NCBI RefSeq assembly: GCF_029626265.1
Contig: NZ_JARUBN010000001.1
Location: forward strand, 2,728,001 to 2,792,000
DNA from: Micromonospora sp. WMMD1102
Lineage (GTDB): Bacteria > Actinomycetota > Actinomycetes > Mycobacteriales > Micromonosporaceae
Length of the DNA stretch: 64,000 nucleotides
Direction of reading: 5' to 3'
The notes under the pieces are model-generated. The model had not been told where the DNA came from. It made no database searches and was given only the letters and a program-made list of their open reading frames with translations. Positions 53,401 through 61,476 of the stretch are shown here, piece by piece (the stretch's first letter is position 1; each line of letters starts with the position of its first letter). The translations under genes and the position numbers were made by a program.

Positions 53401-56056
53401 GCGGCTGGGCGAACCAGCCGAAGACCACGCCCCGGGCGAGGTCGGCGACCACCGGGAAGCGGACCTGTGTCGCGGCGATCAGCCGCTCCAGGGCGAGACC
53501 GGCCGGCTCGCGCAGGCTCTCGTCCGGCGGCGGCTCCCGCAGCCAGTCGCGCAGCAGCGCAGCGACGACGACGGCGGCGTCGGCGGCGGCGCGCTGCTGG
53601 GCGAGGAAGATCCGGAACACCGCCGCCTCGAGTTCCGGCGACCGGTCCAGTTCGGTGACGCCGTAGTGCCCGAGCGCCCGGGCGAGCTTGGCCTGGAACG
53701 CGTCCGGCAGCCCGGCCCGCTCGACGTCGAGGCTCTGTAGGTAGGTGTGGAAGTACTCGCGGGCGCTGTGCACGTGCGCCTCGCCGCCGCCGTCCTCGCC
53801 GCCGGGCCGGTTGCGGCTCAGCTCGGCGAGGTTGGCGAAGACGTCGACGAGGTCGAGTTCGGCGACCAGCGGCCGGTGGCCGGCCTCGATGGCCGTCCGC
53901 CGGGTGGCGAGGTAGTCGTCGAGCACCCGGCGGTCGTCGTGCGGGTCGACGTCGAAGCCGAGCAGCAGGCCGCGCAGGTCCTCCTGGCCGCGCCGGACGC
54001 GCTGGTCCGCCGGAGCCTCGTCGGGGGCGGCCGGCAGGTCCAGCTTGACGGAGGCGGCGGCCGGGCCGTCGTCGGTGCCGTCGCCGAGCGGCTCCAGCCG
54101 CAGCAGCGGGGCGCCGGCCTGCACCTGGCTGCCGACCGAGACGGTGCACTCCTTCAGCCGTGCCTTGAACGGCGCCCGCAGCACCGTCTCCATCTTCATG
54201 GCCTCCAGCACCAGCACCGGCGCGCCGGCCTCGACCTCGGCACCGACCCGCAGCGGGGTGGCGACCACCAGCGCGGGCATGGGGGAGCGGAGCACGCCGC
54301 CCTCGTCCCGACTGACCCGGTGCGTCACCCCGGCCACCTCGACCAGGTGGGTCGGTCCGTGCGTGCCGGTGAGCAGCCGGTACCGGTTGCCGTTGACGAC
54401 GATCTGCCCGCTGTGCCGGTCGAAGCGGTCGAGTTCGACGTCGGCGGTGCGGATCCCGCCGCCGGACTCGATGCCGACCCGGAACCGGTGCGGCCCGACC
54501 CGGGCCACCCGCAGCCGGTAGCCGGCCCCGCGCAACTTGAGGTCCAGTGGCCGGCCGCTGGCGTGCTGCACCTGTGGGCGCCCGCCGGCCGCCGTGGCCA
54601 GCAGCCGCCGTCGTTCGGCGCGCTCCTCCTCCTCGTACGTCTCGATCGCCGCCGCCGCCAGCGCGACGGCGGAGTGCCGGTGCGCGACCAGCCGGCCCTC
54701 GCCGCGGACCCGGTCGATCCAGCCGGTGTCCGCGCTGGCGTCGATGACCTCGGGCTGGTCGAGCAGGTCGAGCACGAAGCTCTTGTTCGTCGCGCCGCCC
54801 TCGATCACCACAGTGGTCTCGGCCATCGCCCGGCGCAGCCTGCCGAGTGCCTCGGCACGGTCCCGGCCGTAGGCGATGACCTTGGCGATCATCGAGTCGA
54901 AGTCGGCGGGGATGGTGTCACCCTCGCTGACGCCGGTGTCCACCCGGATGCCCGGCCCGGCCGGCAGGTCCAGCCTGGCGATCCGGCCGGGGGAGGGCGC
55001 GAAGTCGCGGTCCGGGTCCTCGGCGTTGAGCCGGGCCTCGACGGCGTGCCCGCGCTCCACCGGTGGCCGGCCCTCCAGCCGGCCACCCGAGGCCACCTGC
55101 AACTGTGCCTTGACCAGGTCGAACCCGGTGGTGGCCTCGGTGATCGGATGCTCGACCTGAAGCCGCGTGTTCACCTCCAGGAACGCGAACAGCCGGTCGC
55201 CGGGGTGGTAGAGGAACTCGACTGTCGCCGCACCCCGGTAACCGACCGCGACGGCGAGCCGCTCGGCCGACGCCTTCAGCTCGGCCGCCTGCTCCGGAGC
55301 GAGCACCGGCGACGCCGACTCCTCGATCACCTTCTGGTTGCGCCGCTGCACCGAACAGTCCCGGACGCCGAGCGCCCAGGCGGTGCCCTGACCGTCGGCG
55401 ATCACCTGGACCTCGACGTGCCGGGCGCCGGTGACCAGGCGTTCCAGGAAGACGACACCGCTGCCGAAGGCCCGTGCCGCCTCCTGGCGGGTCCGCTCGA
55501 AGGCGTCGGCGAGTTCGGCGTCGTTGGTGATCACCCGGATGCCGCGTCCACCGCCACCGGCGGTCGCCTTCAACATCAGCGGATAACCGATCTCGGCCGC
55601 CGCCACCAGCGCGGCGTCCAGGGTCTCGACCGCGCCCCGGCTCCACGGCGCGACCGGCACCCCGACCTCCTCGGCGAGGAGCTTCGCGCCGATCTTGTCG
55701 CCGAGTTGGCGCATGGCGTCCGGGCTCGGCCCGACGAAGGTGACCCCGATCTTCTCGCAGAGTTCCGCGAAGGCCGGGTCCTCGGCGACGAAGCCCCAGC
55801 CGACCCAGGCGGCGTCGGCGCCGGTCCGCAGCAGCGCGCGCTCCAGCGCCGCCATGTCCAGGTACGGGCGGGCGGCGGCCGGACCGAGATCGTACGCGAT
55901 GTCCGCTTCCCGCACGAACGTGGCGGTACGGTCGACTTCGGTGTAGAGGGCGACGGTCTCGATCCGCCTCCCGGTCTCCGCAGCCAGCTCCCGGACCGCG
56001 TGGATGAGCCGCATCGCGGCCTCACCACGGTTGACGATGGCGATACGGCTGAACAC
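50492..56056 (-). CDS. Single-chain acetyl-/acyl-CoA carboxylase, 1,854 residues
   Basis: All parts on one chain. Biotin carboxylase domain at about 1-450 (GGGGRGIRVI glycine loop, EVNTRLQVEHPITE); biotin-carrier domain with biotinyl Lys621 in VLEAMKMETV; a long central region (about 660-1,200) like that of eukaryotic ACC; carboxyltransferase halves at about 1,300-1,850 (VAGINVGAQPYWNAEA; LVVLANLSGFDGSP; ISRYHGGAFVVFSKTLN). The domain order equals eukaryotic ACC rather than the split AccA/AccD of most actinobacteria. GTG 56056 has ggaggggtcgg before it. A perfect GGGGC-N4-GCCCC dyad is 41 bp upstream. Confidence 0.92.
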   Translation of the reverse strand: MFSRIAIVNRGEAAMRLIHAVRELAAETGRRIETVALYTEVDRTATFVREADIAYDLGPAAARPYLDMAALERALLRTGADAAWVGWGFVAEDPAFAELCEKIGVTFVGPSPDAMRQLGDKIGAKLLAEEVGVPVAPWSRGAVETLDAALVAAAEIGYPLMLKATAGGGGRGIRVITNDAELADAFERTRQEAARAFGSGVVFLERLVTGARHVEVQVIADGQGTAWALGVRDCSVQRRNQKVIEESASPVLAPEQAAELKASAERLAVAVGYRGAATVEFLYHPGDRLFAFLEVNTRLQVEHPITEATTGFDLVKAQLQVASGGRLEGRPPVERGHAVEARLNAEDPDRDFAPSPGRIARLDLPAGPGIRVDTGVSEGDTIPADFDSMIAKVIAYGRDRAEALGRLRRAMAETTVVIEGGATNKSFVLDLLDQPEVIDASADTGWIDRVRGEGRLVAHRHSAVALAAAAIETYEEEERAERRRLLATAAGGRPQVQHASGRPLDLKLRGAGYRLRVARVGPHRFRVGIESGGGIRTADVELDRFDRHSGQIVVNGNRYRLLTGTHGPTHLVEVAGVTHRVSRDEGGVLRSPMPALVVATPLRVGAEVEAGAPVLVLEAMKMETVLRAPFKARLKECTVSVGSQVQAGAPLLRLEPLGDGTDDGPAAASVKLDLPAAPDEAPADQRVRRGQEDLRGLLLGFDVDPHDDRRVLDDYLATRRTAIEAGHRPLVAELDLVDVFANLAELSRNRPGGEDGGGEAHVHSAREYFHTYLQSLDVERAGLPDAFQAKLARALGHYGVTELDRSPELEAAVFRIFLAQQRAAADAAVVVAALLRDWLREPPPDESLREPAGLALERLIAATQVRFPVVADLARGVVFGWFAQPLLRRNRARVYARVRAHLRHLDARPDAPDRAERIAEMVRSTEPLVRLLGQRLVRDHLDNAVMLEVLTRRYYGNKGLTGVATRQAAGCTFVVAQRADSRLVSAAVRFDALGGALRGLAELAGGGDAVDADVYLGWENQPEDFDEMANALLEVVNAHPLPAQVRRLTTTVAGRGGAVMHHHFTFRPVSTETTDGQPAGTGDGQRAGMAEERLIRGLHPYIAQRMQIERLREFDLTRLPSADEEVYLFQGVARENPSDQRLVAFAQVRDLTELREQDGRLVALPTTEDTVAACLDSIRRAQSRRPSKTRFNTNRIVIYVWPPVGLTREEMEMIAGRVRPTTAGAGLEEILFIARQRDPATGALTKVGVRISFDVTGGAELTIGEPPTEPVEPLDDYRLKVLRASSRNTVYPYELTGLLGDFVEHDLDDDHTLVPVDRPKGHNRAAIVAGLVSTPTARHPQGVTRVVLLGDPTKSLGALSEPECRRVIAALDLAQRLGVPLEWYALSAGARISMTSGTENMDWVAAALKRIVEFTQAGGEINIVVAGINVGAQPYWNAEATMLMHTRGILVMTPESAMVLTGKQALDFSGGVSAEDNFGIGGYDRVMGPNGQAQYWAPDLAAARDLLMAHYDHTYLAPGEATPRRAASTDPVDRDIRDFPHAVPGSDFNTVGEIFSAEANPDRKKPFDIRTVMRALADQDHPVLERWAGMADAETAVVQDVYLGGIPVCLLGIESRTVPRRGFPPTDGPDSYTAGTLFPASSKKAARAINAASGNRPLVVLANLSGFDGSPESMRKLQLEYGAEIGRAVVNFRGPIVFCVISRYHGGAFVVFSKTLNPGMTVLALEGSFASVLGGAPAAAAVFAGDVDARTAADPRVRDLEARVASASGADRAALTAELDELRLTVRAEKLGEVATEFDRVHNIQRAVEVGSVDAVVRAAELRPRVIEAIEAHLRRPAGAGQRTDDSAAPAPVG

Positions 56057-56096
56057 CCGACCGACCCCTCCGGTAGACCCACGACGAACCCGCCAC

Positions 56097-56110
56097 GGGG
56101 CGATCGCCCC
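56097..56110. promoter_or_regulatory. DosR-type dyad upstream of the carboxylase
   Basis: ggggcgatcgcccc is a perfect 14-bp palindrome of form GGGNC-N4-GNCCC, 41 bp from the GTG start. A further palindrome, caaaagcttttg, is at 56196-56207 in the same divergent gap. Confidence 0.5.
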
Positions 56111-56338
56111 CGCAGTGATCACTTTTCTGCCTGCGGACCGGCGGCGCCATGTCGTAGGCACCGAACAGTATGCGGCCCGGTTTGTAGGAACCACACAAAA
56201 GCTTTTGGCTGTGTCCTCGCCTCGGACCCGACCGGGAACCGGTCACGAATCGAGAAGCGGAGGCGGCGGCGCCGCACATAGCGTGACCGTCATGGCCCGT
56301 CGGGCCGGAACAGACCATCTGCCTGCTGGAGGGTTGCG

Positions 56339-56569
56339 TTGCGTTGGAACAAGTGGGTCCGCCAGACTCATCGCTGGCTGTCCGTCGCGTTCACGGTGAC
56401 CGTCGTCGCCGCCACCGTCGCCGTGCTGACCCAGGCAGAGCCGGCCGCCTGGGTGTACTACCTGCCGCTGCTCCCGCTCTTCCTGCTCCTCGGCACCGGC
56501 CTGTACCTGTTCGTGCTGCCGTACGTCACCAGGGGGCGTGCCCGGCGGGGCGCCGCTCGGGCGAGCTGA
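56339..56569 (+). CDS. Small two-helix membrane protein
   Basis: 76 residues starting with TTG at 56339, chosen because ggaggg lies 5 bases before and the family-like start RWNKWVRQTHRWLSVAF is in frame. Two membrane helices (AFTVTVVAATVAVLTQ; YYLPLLPLFLLLGTGLYLFVLPY) and a basic tail. The first helix resembles PepSY-associated segments. Function unknown; similar short proteins occur in many actinobacteria. Confidence 0.7.
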   Translation: MRWNKWVRQTHRWLSVAFTVTVVAATVAVLTQAEPAAWVYYLPLLPLFLLLGTGLYLFVLPYVTRGRARRGAARAS

Positions 56570-56589
56570 CCGAGCGTACCCGGTCGGTC

Positions 56590-57321
56590 TCAGGCTCCGG
56601 TCTCGTGGTGCGGGGTGTTCACCGGCTTCGACTCCGGCGACCCGTGCTGGCGCAGGAAGACGCTGAGCACGATCAGGGTGCCGACGGCGAGGAACTCGCT
56701 CTGCCAGTTCTGCATCGACTGGAACCAGAAGTCGCTGCTGCCCAGGAACTCCCAGGCGGTGACGGGCGGCGCGCCGGACTCCAACGCCTGCTGCTCGTTG
56801 TGCTCGGCGGTGCCACCGAGCAGGTGCAGCACGAAGGAGACGCCGAAGAGCAGGAAGAGCGCGATGGAGAGGCTGTTGCGGTAGAGCACCAGCAGCAGGC
56901 CACCGGCGCCTACCGGCCAGGGCGAGTTCGACTTCGCCCTGGCCGGGTCGTCACCGGCCCGGTCCTCGGCCGGCTCGGTCTTGGACTCGGCCGAGCCGCG
57001 CTGCACCAGATAGACGGTGAGCAGCACGTACGCGCCCATCTGGAGGAACTCGGACTCCCAGTTCTCGAAGACCGCCTCGGCGAAGTGTCCGGTGCCGAGA
57101 TAGCCGGGATAGCTCTGCGGACGCACCCCCGCCTGGACCAGCTCCTCGTTGTGGGTCTGCCAGCCGAAGACGCTCTGCAACACGAGGAAGAGCAGGAACG
57201 CGCCGAACATCGTCACGGCCAGCCCGTTGTCGCGCAACCAACGACGTACCCGTGCCGCACCCTCCGGACCGGTCGCCTGCCCGGCGCGGGTCCGCTCCGC
57301 CGAGACGGTCTGTCGTCCCAT
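56590..57321 (-). CDS. DUF6766 family membrane protein
   Basis: 243 residues with four helices arranged as an internal duplication: FLLFLVLQSVFGWQTHNEEL pairs with FLLFGVSFVLHLLGGTAEHN, and NWESEFLQMGAYVLLTVYL with NWQSEFLAVGTLIVLSVFL. The repeated NW(E/Q)SEFL and QHGSxESKP motifs define the DUF6766 pattern; function unknown. ATG 57321. Its ribosome site is inside a strong hairpin, suggesting translational control. Confidence 0.85.
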   Translation of the reverse strand: MGRQTVSAERTRAGQATGPEGAARVRRWLRDNGLAVTMFGAFLLFLVLQSVFGWQTHNEELVQAGVRPQSYPGYLGTGHFAEAVFENWESEFLQMGAYVLLTVYLVQRGSAESKTEPAEDRAGDDPARAKSNSPWPVGAGGLLLVLYRNSLSIALFLLFGVSFVLHLLGGTAEHNEQQALESGAPPVTAWEFLGSSDFWFQSMQNWQSEFLAVGTLIVLSVFLRQHGSPESKPVNTPHHETGA

Positions 57322-57325
57322 TGCC

Positions 57326-57351
57326 GGAACCTCCTTCGTTCCGGAGGTTCC
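57326..57351 (-). promoter_or_regulatory. Hairpin masking the DUF6766 ribosome-binding site
   Basis: On the reverse strand, ggaacctcc, an 8-base loop ggaacgaa, then ggaggttcc; the 9-bp stem contains the ribosome site ggagg, eight bases before the ATG. In the folded leader the site is fully paired. Confidence 0.65.
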
Positions 57352-57475
57352 CTCCTCGGTCAGGGGGTCTCTCCCCGTGCCCTGCTTCCCTGCCGGAGTT
57401 CCCGGAAAACCCGGTCACGGCGTGGCGTGCGGGGCGGCGGGCGTGTCGGGGAGCAGGACTGCCGGCGGCTCCGCC

Positions 57476-57700
57476 TCACCCGGCGGACGTGACCGGGCCG
57501 TGTGGGTAGGTGTGTTCCGTCTCGACCCGCCCGAAGTACTTGTGTACGACGAGTCGACTCGGCCGGTTCGCCCGGGCCGCCGCCCGGCCGGCGGCGATCG
57601 CGCTCTCCTTGGTGCAGTAACGCCCCACGACGTCCGAATCGTCTTCCAGTTTCCACCCGTCGGTCTCCGGGACGACGTGGTACTGCCTCCGCTCGGCCAT
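57476..57700 (-). CDS. DUF2188 domain protein
   Basis: 74 residues from ATG 57700. RQYHVVPETDGWKLEDDSDV then TKESAIAAGRAAARANRPSRLVVH is the DUF2188 pattern, a small ferredoxin-like domain in which a diagnostic VHxxDG-like strand here reads VVHKYFGRVETEHTYPHG. Function unknown, common among stress genes. A weaker hairpin (ctcctg/caggag) again overlaps its ribosome site. Confidence 0.82.
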   Translation of the reverse strand: MAERRQYHVVPETDGWKLEDDSDVVGRYCTKESAIAAGRAAARANRPSRLVVHKYFGRVETEHTYPHGPVTSAG

Positions 57701-57925
57701 GCTGCGCCTCCTGTCTCCTTCGAGGCAGGAGCTACCCAGGCGACGGTCGTGGAAAACGGGAAAGTTGATCAGCACACCGGCCCGGAGCTGGGCGGGTGGG
57801 TGTGCGCAGTTGTTGTCGCTACCACGACATTCACTGCGCACACCTGCCACCGCCCCCACCCGCGAAGCTCAACCAGCGACGGCGCTCGGACCCGGTGCCC
57901 CGGGAGCCGCCCGGCAGACCAGCGG

Positions 57926-58588
57926 TCAGCGGCGGCGTACCTCGCCCATCGTCTCGCGGGTCTGTCCCCGCAGCTCCTCCGCCGACGAGCGTGCCTGGTC
58001 CCGCATCTCGCCCGCGTGCTGCCCGGCGCGGGACCGGACCGACTCGACCGCGTGCTGGGCCGGTTCCCGCAGGTTCTGCTGCGCCTGCGCAGCCATGCCG
58101 CTGGCCTGCTGCTTCAGCGCGCCGGAGTGCTCGGTCACCTCGTCCCGGAGCCGGCCGACCATCCGCCGTTCCGCCGGGCCGGCCGGCAGCAGCGCGGAGG
58201 CCAGCACCCCGAGTCCGAACGCGACGAGCCCGGCCGCCAGCGGATGCCCCTCCGACACCTGCCGGGTCTGCTGGCCCAGCGCCTGTGCCCGGTGGCCGGC
58301 CGAGGAGATCCCGGCCCGGGACATCTCCCCGGCCTGGTGCATGCCGCCGCGCGCGTGCTGGGCTCCCTGCCGCGCCTGGGACATCGCCCCGCTCATCTCC
58401 TGCCGGGTGTGCTCGGTGCGGCCCATCACCGACTCCCGGAGCCGCTGCCAGGCACCCCGGGCCCTGCCGGCCTGCTGGTGCGCCATGCTGCGCGGGTTCA
58501 TCCGGTCGCCGAGCGCGTTCAGGTTCTCACCCAGACGATCCTGGGTGCGGTCGGCGTCGGCTCGGATCGAGCCTGGGTCCGTACTCAT
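57926..58588 (-). CDS. DUF3618-type protein
   Basis: 220 residues from ATG 58588, overlapping the previous stop (ATGA). N-terminus SIRADADRTQDRLGENLNAL matches DUF3618; one membrane helix in the middle (PLAAGLVAFGLGVLASALLP); the rest is Gln/Ala-rich amphipathic helix resembling late-embryogenesis or apolipoprotein-like repeats. Third gene of a conserved three-gene operon with the holin-like protein. Confidence 0.83.
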   Translation of the reverse strand: MSTDPGSIRADADRTQDRLGENLNALGDRMNPRSMAHQQAGRARGAWQRLRESVMGRTEHTRQEMSGAMSQARQGAQHARGGMHQAGEMSRAGISSAGHRAQALGQQTRQVSEGHPLAAGLVAFGLGVLASALLPAGPAERRMVGRLRDEVTEHSGALKQQASGMAAQAQQNLREPAQHAVESVRSRAGQHAGEMRDQARSSAEELRGQTRETMGEVRRR

Positions 58589-59028
58589 CCCTGTCCCCCC
58601 GATCGATGCTGTGTCCGGTCCCGGATGGCGCCGGGCATCCGCCGGATCGACTCCGACGTCTGTGGCAGTGGCCGGAGACTGCGCGACTGTTGCCGGGCCA
58701 CCCCGACGAGAACGGCGGCGACCACGGCCCACACTCCGGCCACCACCAGTGCCGCCCACCCCTGGTCCATCACGTTCGACAACCCCCACCACAGGGCGTA
58801 CGAGAGGAACAGCAGCACCATCAGCGCACCCAGCGCGGCACCGCCGAACATCCCGGCGACCCGGCCCGCGGTGCGTACCTCCTGCCGCAGTTCCAGCTTT
58901 GCCAGCTGGATCTCCTGCCGGACCAGGGTCGAGGTGTCGCGGGTGACGGCGCCGAGCAGTTCGCCGATCGAGGAACGGGCGGGATCCCGCTCCCGGTCGG
59001 CGCCGAGCCCGCCCGCCGACACGCTCAC
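58585..59028 (-). CDS. Phage-holin-superfamily (DUF1469) membrane protein
   Basis: 147 residues from GTG 59028, overlapping the previous stop (GTGA). SSIGELLGAVTRDTSTLVRQ and EIQLAKLELRQEVRTAGR form the amphipathic start, then two membrane helices (GGAALGALMVLLFLSYALWW; GWAALVVAGVWAVVAAVLVG). Despite the name, these are chromosomal membrane proteins. The ATGA/GTGA chain shows strict translational coupling in the operon. Confidence 0.87.
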   Translation of the reverse strand: MSVSAGGLGADRERDPARSSIGELLGAVTRDTSTLVRQEIQLAKLELRQEVRTAGRVAGMFGGAALGALMVLLFLSYALWWGLSNVMDQGWAALVVAGVWAVVAAVLVGVARQQSRSLRPLPQTSESIRRMPGAIRDRTQHRSGGQG

Positions 59029-59714
59029 CGTCGTACCTCGCTGGCGCGTCCCTCGCCGAGTCCGCCGTACTGGCCGGCTTCCGGCAGCGGGTTGCCGTGC
59101 GGCTGTCCAGCCTGCGGTATGTCGCCCATCCCGGGTGACTGTCCCGCCGGGTTGCCGGACCGGCCCTGCGATCCGGCCTGCCGTCCGTCCGGATCTGGAC
59201 CCGACGAACCGCCGTGCAACGCCTCCCGGGTCCGGGTCAGCCGGCCGGCGAGCACACCGGCGACGGCGGCACCGGCGAGGAAGAGTCCCGGGTTGCGGCG
59301 GGCGTAGTCGCGTACGTCGTCGAGTACCATCCCGGGTTCGCGCTGGTCGAGCCAGCCGGCGGCCTGCTGGATCCGGTCGGCCGCGTGCCGGACCAGGTCC
59401 GTGCCGACTCCCGGGCGCTCGCTGCGTTCGGACATCGCCCGCAGCTCGTCGCCGAGTGCCCGCAGCCCGGACGCGGCGCGCTCCTGCTGCGCGCCGGCCT
59501 GCTGCTTGAGCTGGGCCGACGCCTGTCCCATCAGTTCGTTGGCCTGTCGGCCGGCCTCGGTCGCGACGTCCCGCCCCCGGTCGGCGGCGTTGCGCGCGAG
59601 GCCCCCGCCGGTCTGCGTCAACCGCTGTCCGGTCTCCATGGCGCCGTGCTGCGCAACCTGGGTCTTCGACCGGTGACCGTCCCCGGACGGGTCGGCATTC
59701 CTGTCCTGTGTCAT
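59025..59714 (-). CDS. Helical membrane-associated protein, first gene of operon
   Basis: 229 residues from ATG 59714. Long Ala/Gln/Arg-rich amphipathic helix (TEAGRQANELMGQASAQLKQ) then DDVRDYARRNPGLFLAGAAVAGVLAGRLTR, a membrane-anchor motif shared with ElaB/YqjD-like ribosome-associated stress proteins, and a Gly/Pro-rich tail. Exact family not certain. Upstream 290 bp have no gene and should carry the operon promoter. Confidence 0.72.
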   Translation of the reverse strand: MTQDRNADPSGDGHRSKTQVAQHGAMETGQRLTQTGGGLARNAADRGRDVATEAGRQANELMGQASAQLKQQAGAQQERAASGLRALGDELRAMSERSERPGVGTDLVRHAADRIQQAAGWLDQREPGMVLDDVRDYARRNPGLFLAGAAVAGVLAGRLTRTREALHGGSSGPDPDGRQAGSQGRSGNPAGQSPGMGDIPQAGQPHGNPLPEAGQYGGLGEGRASEVRR

Positions 59715-60002
59715 CTTCCGCCCCCAGCTTCGCCTGCGGTGTCGGCGGCCGGTTACCCGGTTGCTCGGCTGATATACCGATTGCTGTCGGGCCGTGGTGC
59801 CCTGCCGGACGGACCGACCGGATGCCGGACGACGCCCGGCGCGGCGGGAGCGGGGCGACGCGGTACGCCGGGCGGTGGGCCACGGCCGGGGTGAGCGGTA
59901 GTCACCTGTCTCACCGGCACTGTCCGGCCTGCGGTGACCAGCGGTGACCAGCGGCTTTCGTGGTGAATTCCCCGCGGGAAGGCCGGGTCCGGACGTGCCG
60001 GG

Positions 60003-60611
60003 TCAACTCGCCGGGTACGGGTGTGCCGCGAGCAGGTGCGCCAGATGTGCACTGTTGCGGGCAAGCGTTGCGGTGGCGCTGCCCGTGGTGTCCGGCTTCG
60101 GCCCGGCATCCCGGTAGTCGGTGCCGCCCATCGCCTCACCGACCCAGTAGGTCGAGGCGGCGGCGGCGATGCTGAACCCGACGTCGTCGAGCGCCTGGAG
60201 CACCTCGGCGGTGACGTGGTGCGCACCGTCCTCGTTGCCGACCACGGCCACCGCACCCACATTGCCGTACGTGCGCAGCCGGCCCTGCTCGTCGGTCTCG
60301 GAGAGCTCCGCGTCGAGGCGCTCCAGCACCATCTTGCAGACGCTCGACGGCTGCCCCAACCAGATCGGGGTGGCGACCACCAGGATCTGCGCCGCCATCA
60401 GCTTGGCACGGATGTCCGGCCACTCGTCACCGTCACCCTCGTCCGAGGAGATACCGAACTTCACCTTGTGGTCCACCACCCGGACCAGTTCACCGTCCAC
60501 GTCGTGGTCGGCGAGTGCCGCGAGGACCTCCCGGCCGAGCAGTTCCGCACTGGACGGAGCGGGTGAGGGCTTGAGGGTGCAGCACAGCACCAGGGCACGG
60601 ACGGTTCCCAC
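60003..60611 (-). CDS. Flavodoxin-type NAD(P)H reductase family protein
   Basis: 202 residues from GTG 60611 (gaaggag upstream). LVLCCTLKPSPAPSSAELLG is the FMN phosphate-binding first loop and ILVVATPIWLGQPSSVCKMV the second; both are hallmarks of the NADPH-dependent FMN reductase/flavodoxin family. Likely quinone or nitro-compound reduction. It precedes no operon partner with certainty; the SDR gene is 64 bp upstream on the same strand. Confidence 0.88.
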   Translation of the reverse strand: MGTVRALVLCCTLKPSPAPSSAELLGREVLAALADHDVDGELVRVVDHKVKFGISSDEGDGDEWPDIRAKLMAAQILVVATPIWLGQPSSVCKMVLERLDAELSETDEQGRLRTYGNVGAVAVVGNEDGAHHVTAEVLQALDDVGFSIAAAASTYWVGEAMGGTDYRDAGPKPDTTGSATATLARNSAHLAHLLAAHPYPAS

Positions 60612-60675
60612 GGGTCTGCTCCTTCAGGTCGGTTTCGATTGACCCGGGTGTTCCTACCCTGTCTCGTCCCGTTAC

Positions 60676-61476
60676 TCACTCCTTGGCGGAGCCGGGCCTT
60701 GCCAGCCTGCTGTGCAGCTCCGCCTTGACGCGTTCGGGCACCAGCTTGGCCGCACCGGCCAGCAGTCGGTTGTGCACCGACCCGGCGACCACGTGGTCCC
60801 GGCCCGCCATCATGGCCTCGAACCCGTGCCGGGCCACCTTGGCCGGGTCGTCCTTCGGGGCGGCGCCAAGCCGGGTGTCCCGCATGTCGGCCCGGTCGAA
60901 GAACTCGGTCTCGGTGGCGCCGGGCATCAGCGCGGTCACGGTCACCCCGGAGTCCTTGAGTTCGTTGTGCAGCGCCTCCGAGAACGACAGCAGGAACGCC
61001 TTGGAGGCGGCGTACCCGGCCTCGAACGGCCCCGGCTGGGTGGCGGCGATGGACGAGGTGAACATGACCCGTCCGGCACCCCGGGCCACCATCGGCGGTA
61101 TCCCCAGCTTGGCCAGGTGCACCGCCGACCGTACGTTGAGGTCGACCAGCCGCAGTTCGTCGGCGAGGTCGGACTCGGCGAACCTGCCGTTGACACCGAT
61201 GCCGGCGTTGACCACCAGTGCGTCGAGCGGACGGCCGGTCGCGGCGACCCGGTCGTACGCCTGCTGGACGCCGGTGGGTGTCGCCAGGTCGGCCTGGACG
61301 GCCTCGACGGTGGCGCCCAGCGCCTCGACGTCCCGGGCCGCCTGGCGGATCTGCTCGTTCTCGGCGACCAGCACCAGGTCGAAGCCGTTGCGGGCGAACT
61401 CCTTGGCCAACTCGTAGCCGATGCCGGTGGACGCGCCGGTGACCAGCGCGAGCGGGCGGCCGGGGGTGTCGGTCAT
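60676..61476 (-). CDS. Short-chain dehydrogenase/reductase
   Basis: 266 residues from ATG 61476. TGASTGIGYELAKEFARNG, VNAGIGVNGRFAE, catalytic Ser in MFTSSIAAT and Tyr-x3-Lys in YAASKAFLLSF. Classical SDR, probably NADP-dependent; substrate unknown. May share a transcript with the flavodoxin-type gene. Confidence 0.9.
   Translation of the reverse strand: MTDTPGRPLALVTGASTGIGYELAKEFARNGFDLVLVAENEQIRQAARDVEALGATVEAVQADLATPTGVQQAYDRVAATGRPLDALVVNAGIGVNGRFAESDLADELRLVDLNVRSAVHLAKLGIPPMVARGAGRVMFTSSIAATQPGPFEAGYAASKAFLLSFSEALHNELKDSGVTVTALMPGATETEFFDRADMRDTRLGAAPKDDPAKVARHGFEAMMAGRDHVVAGSVHNRLLAGAAKLVPERVKAELHSRLARPGSAKE

Noticed and set aside
56196..56207. caaaagcttttg palindrome as a regulator site.
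   Set aside because: A single 12-bp palindrome in an AT-richer promoter stretch with no second copy or neighbouring regulator; kept only as a note in the carboxylase box entry.
58585..59028. Holin-like gene as evidence of a prophage.
   Set aside because: This holin-superfamily type is a common chromosomal actinobacterial membrane protein, here in its usual operon; no phage genes are nearby.
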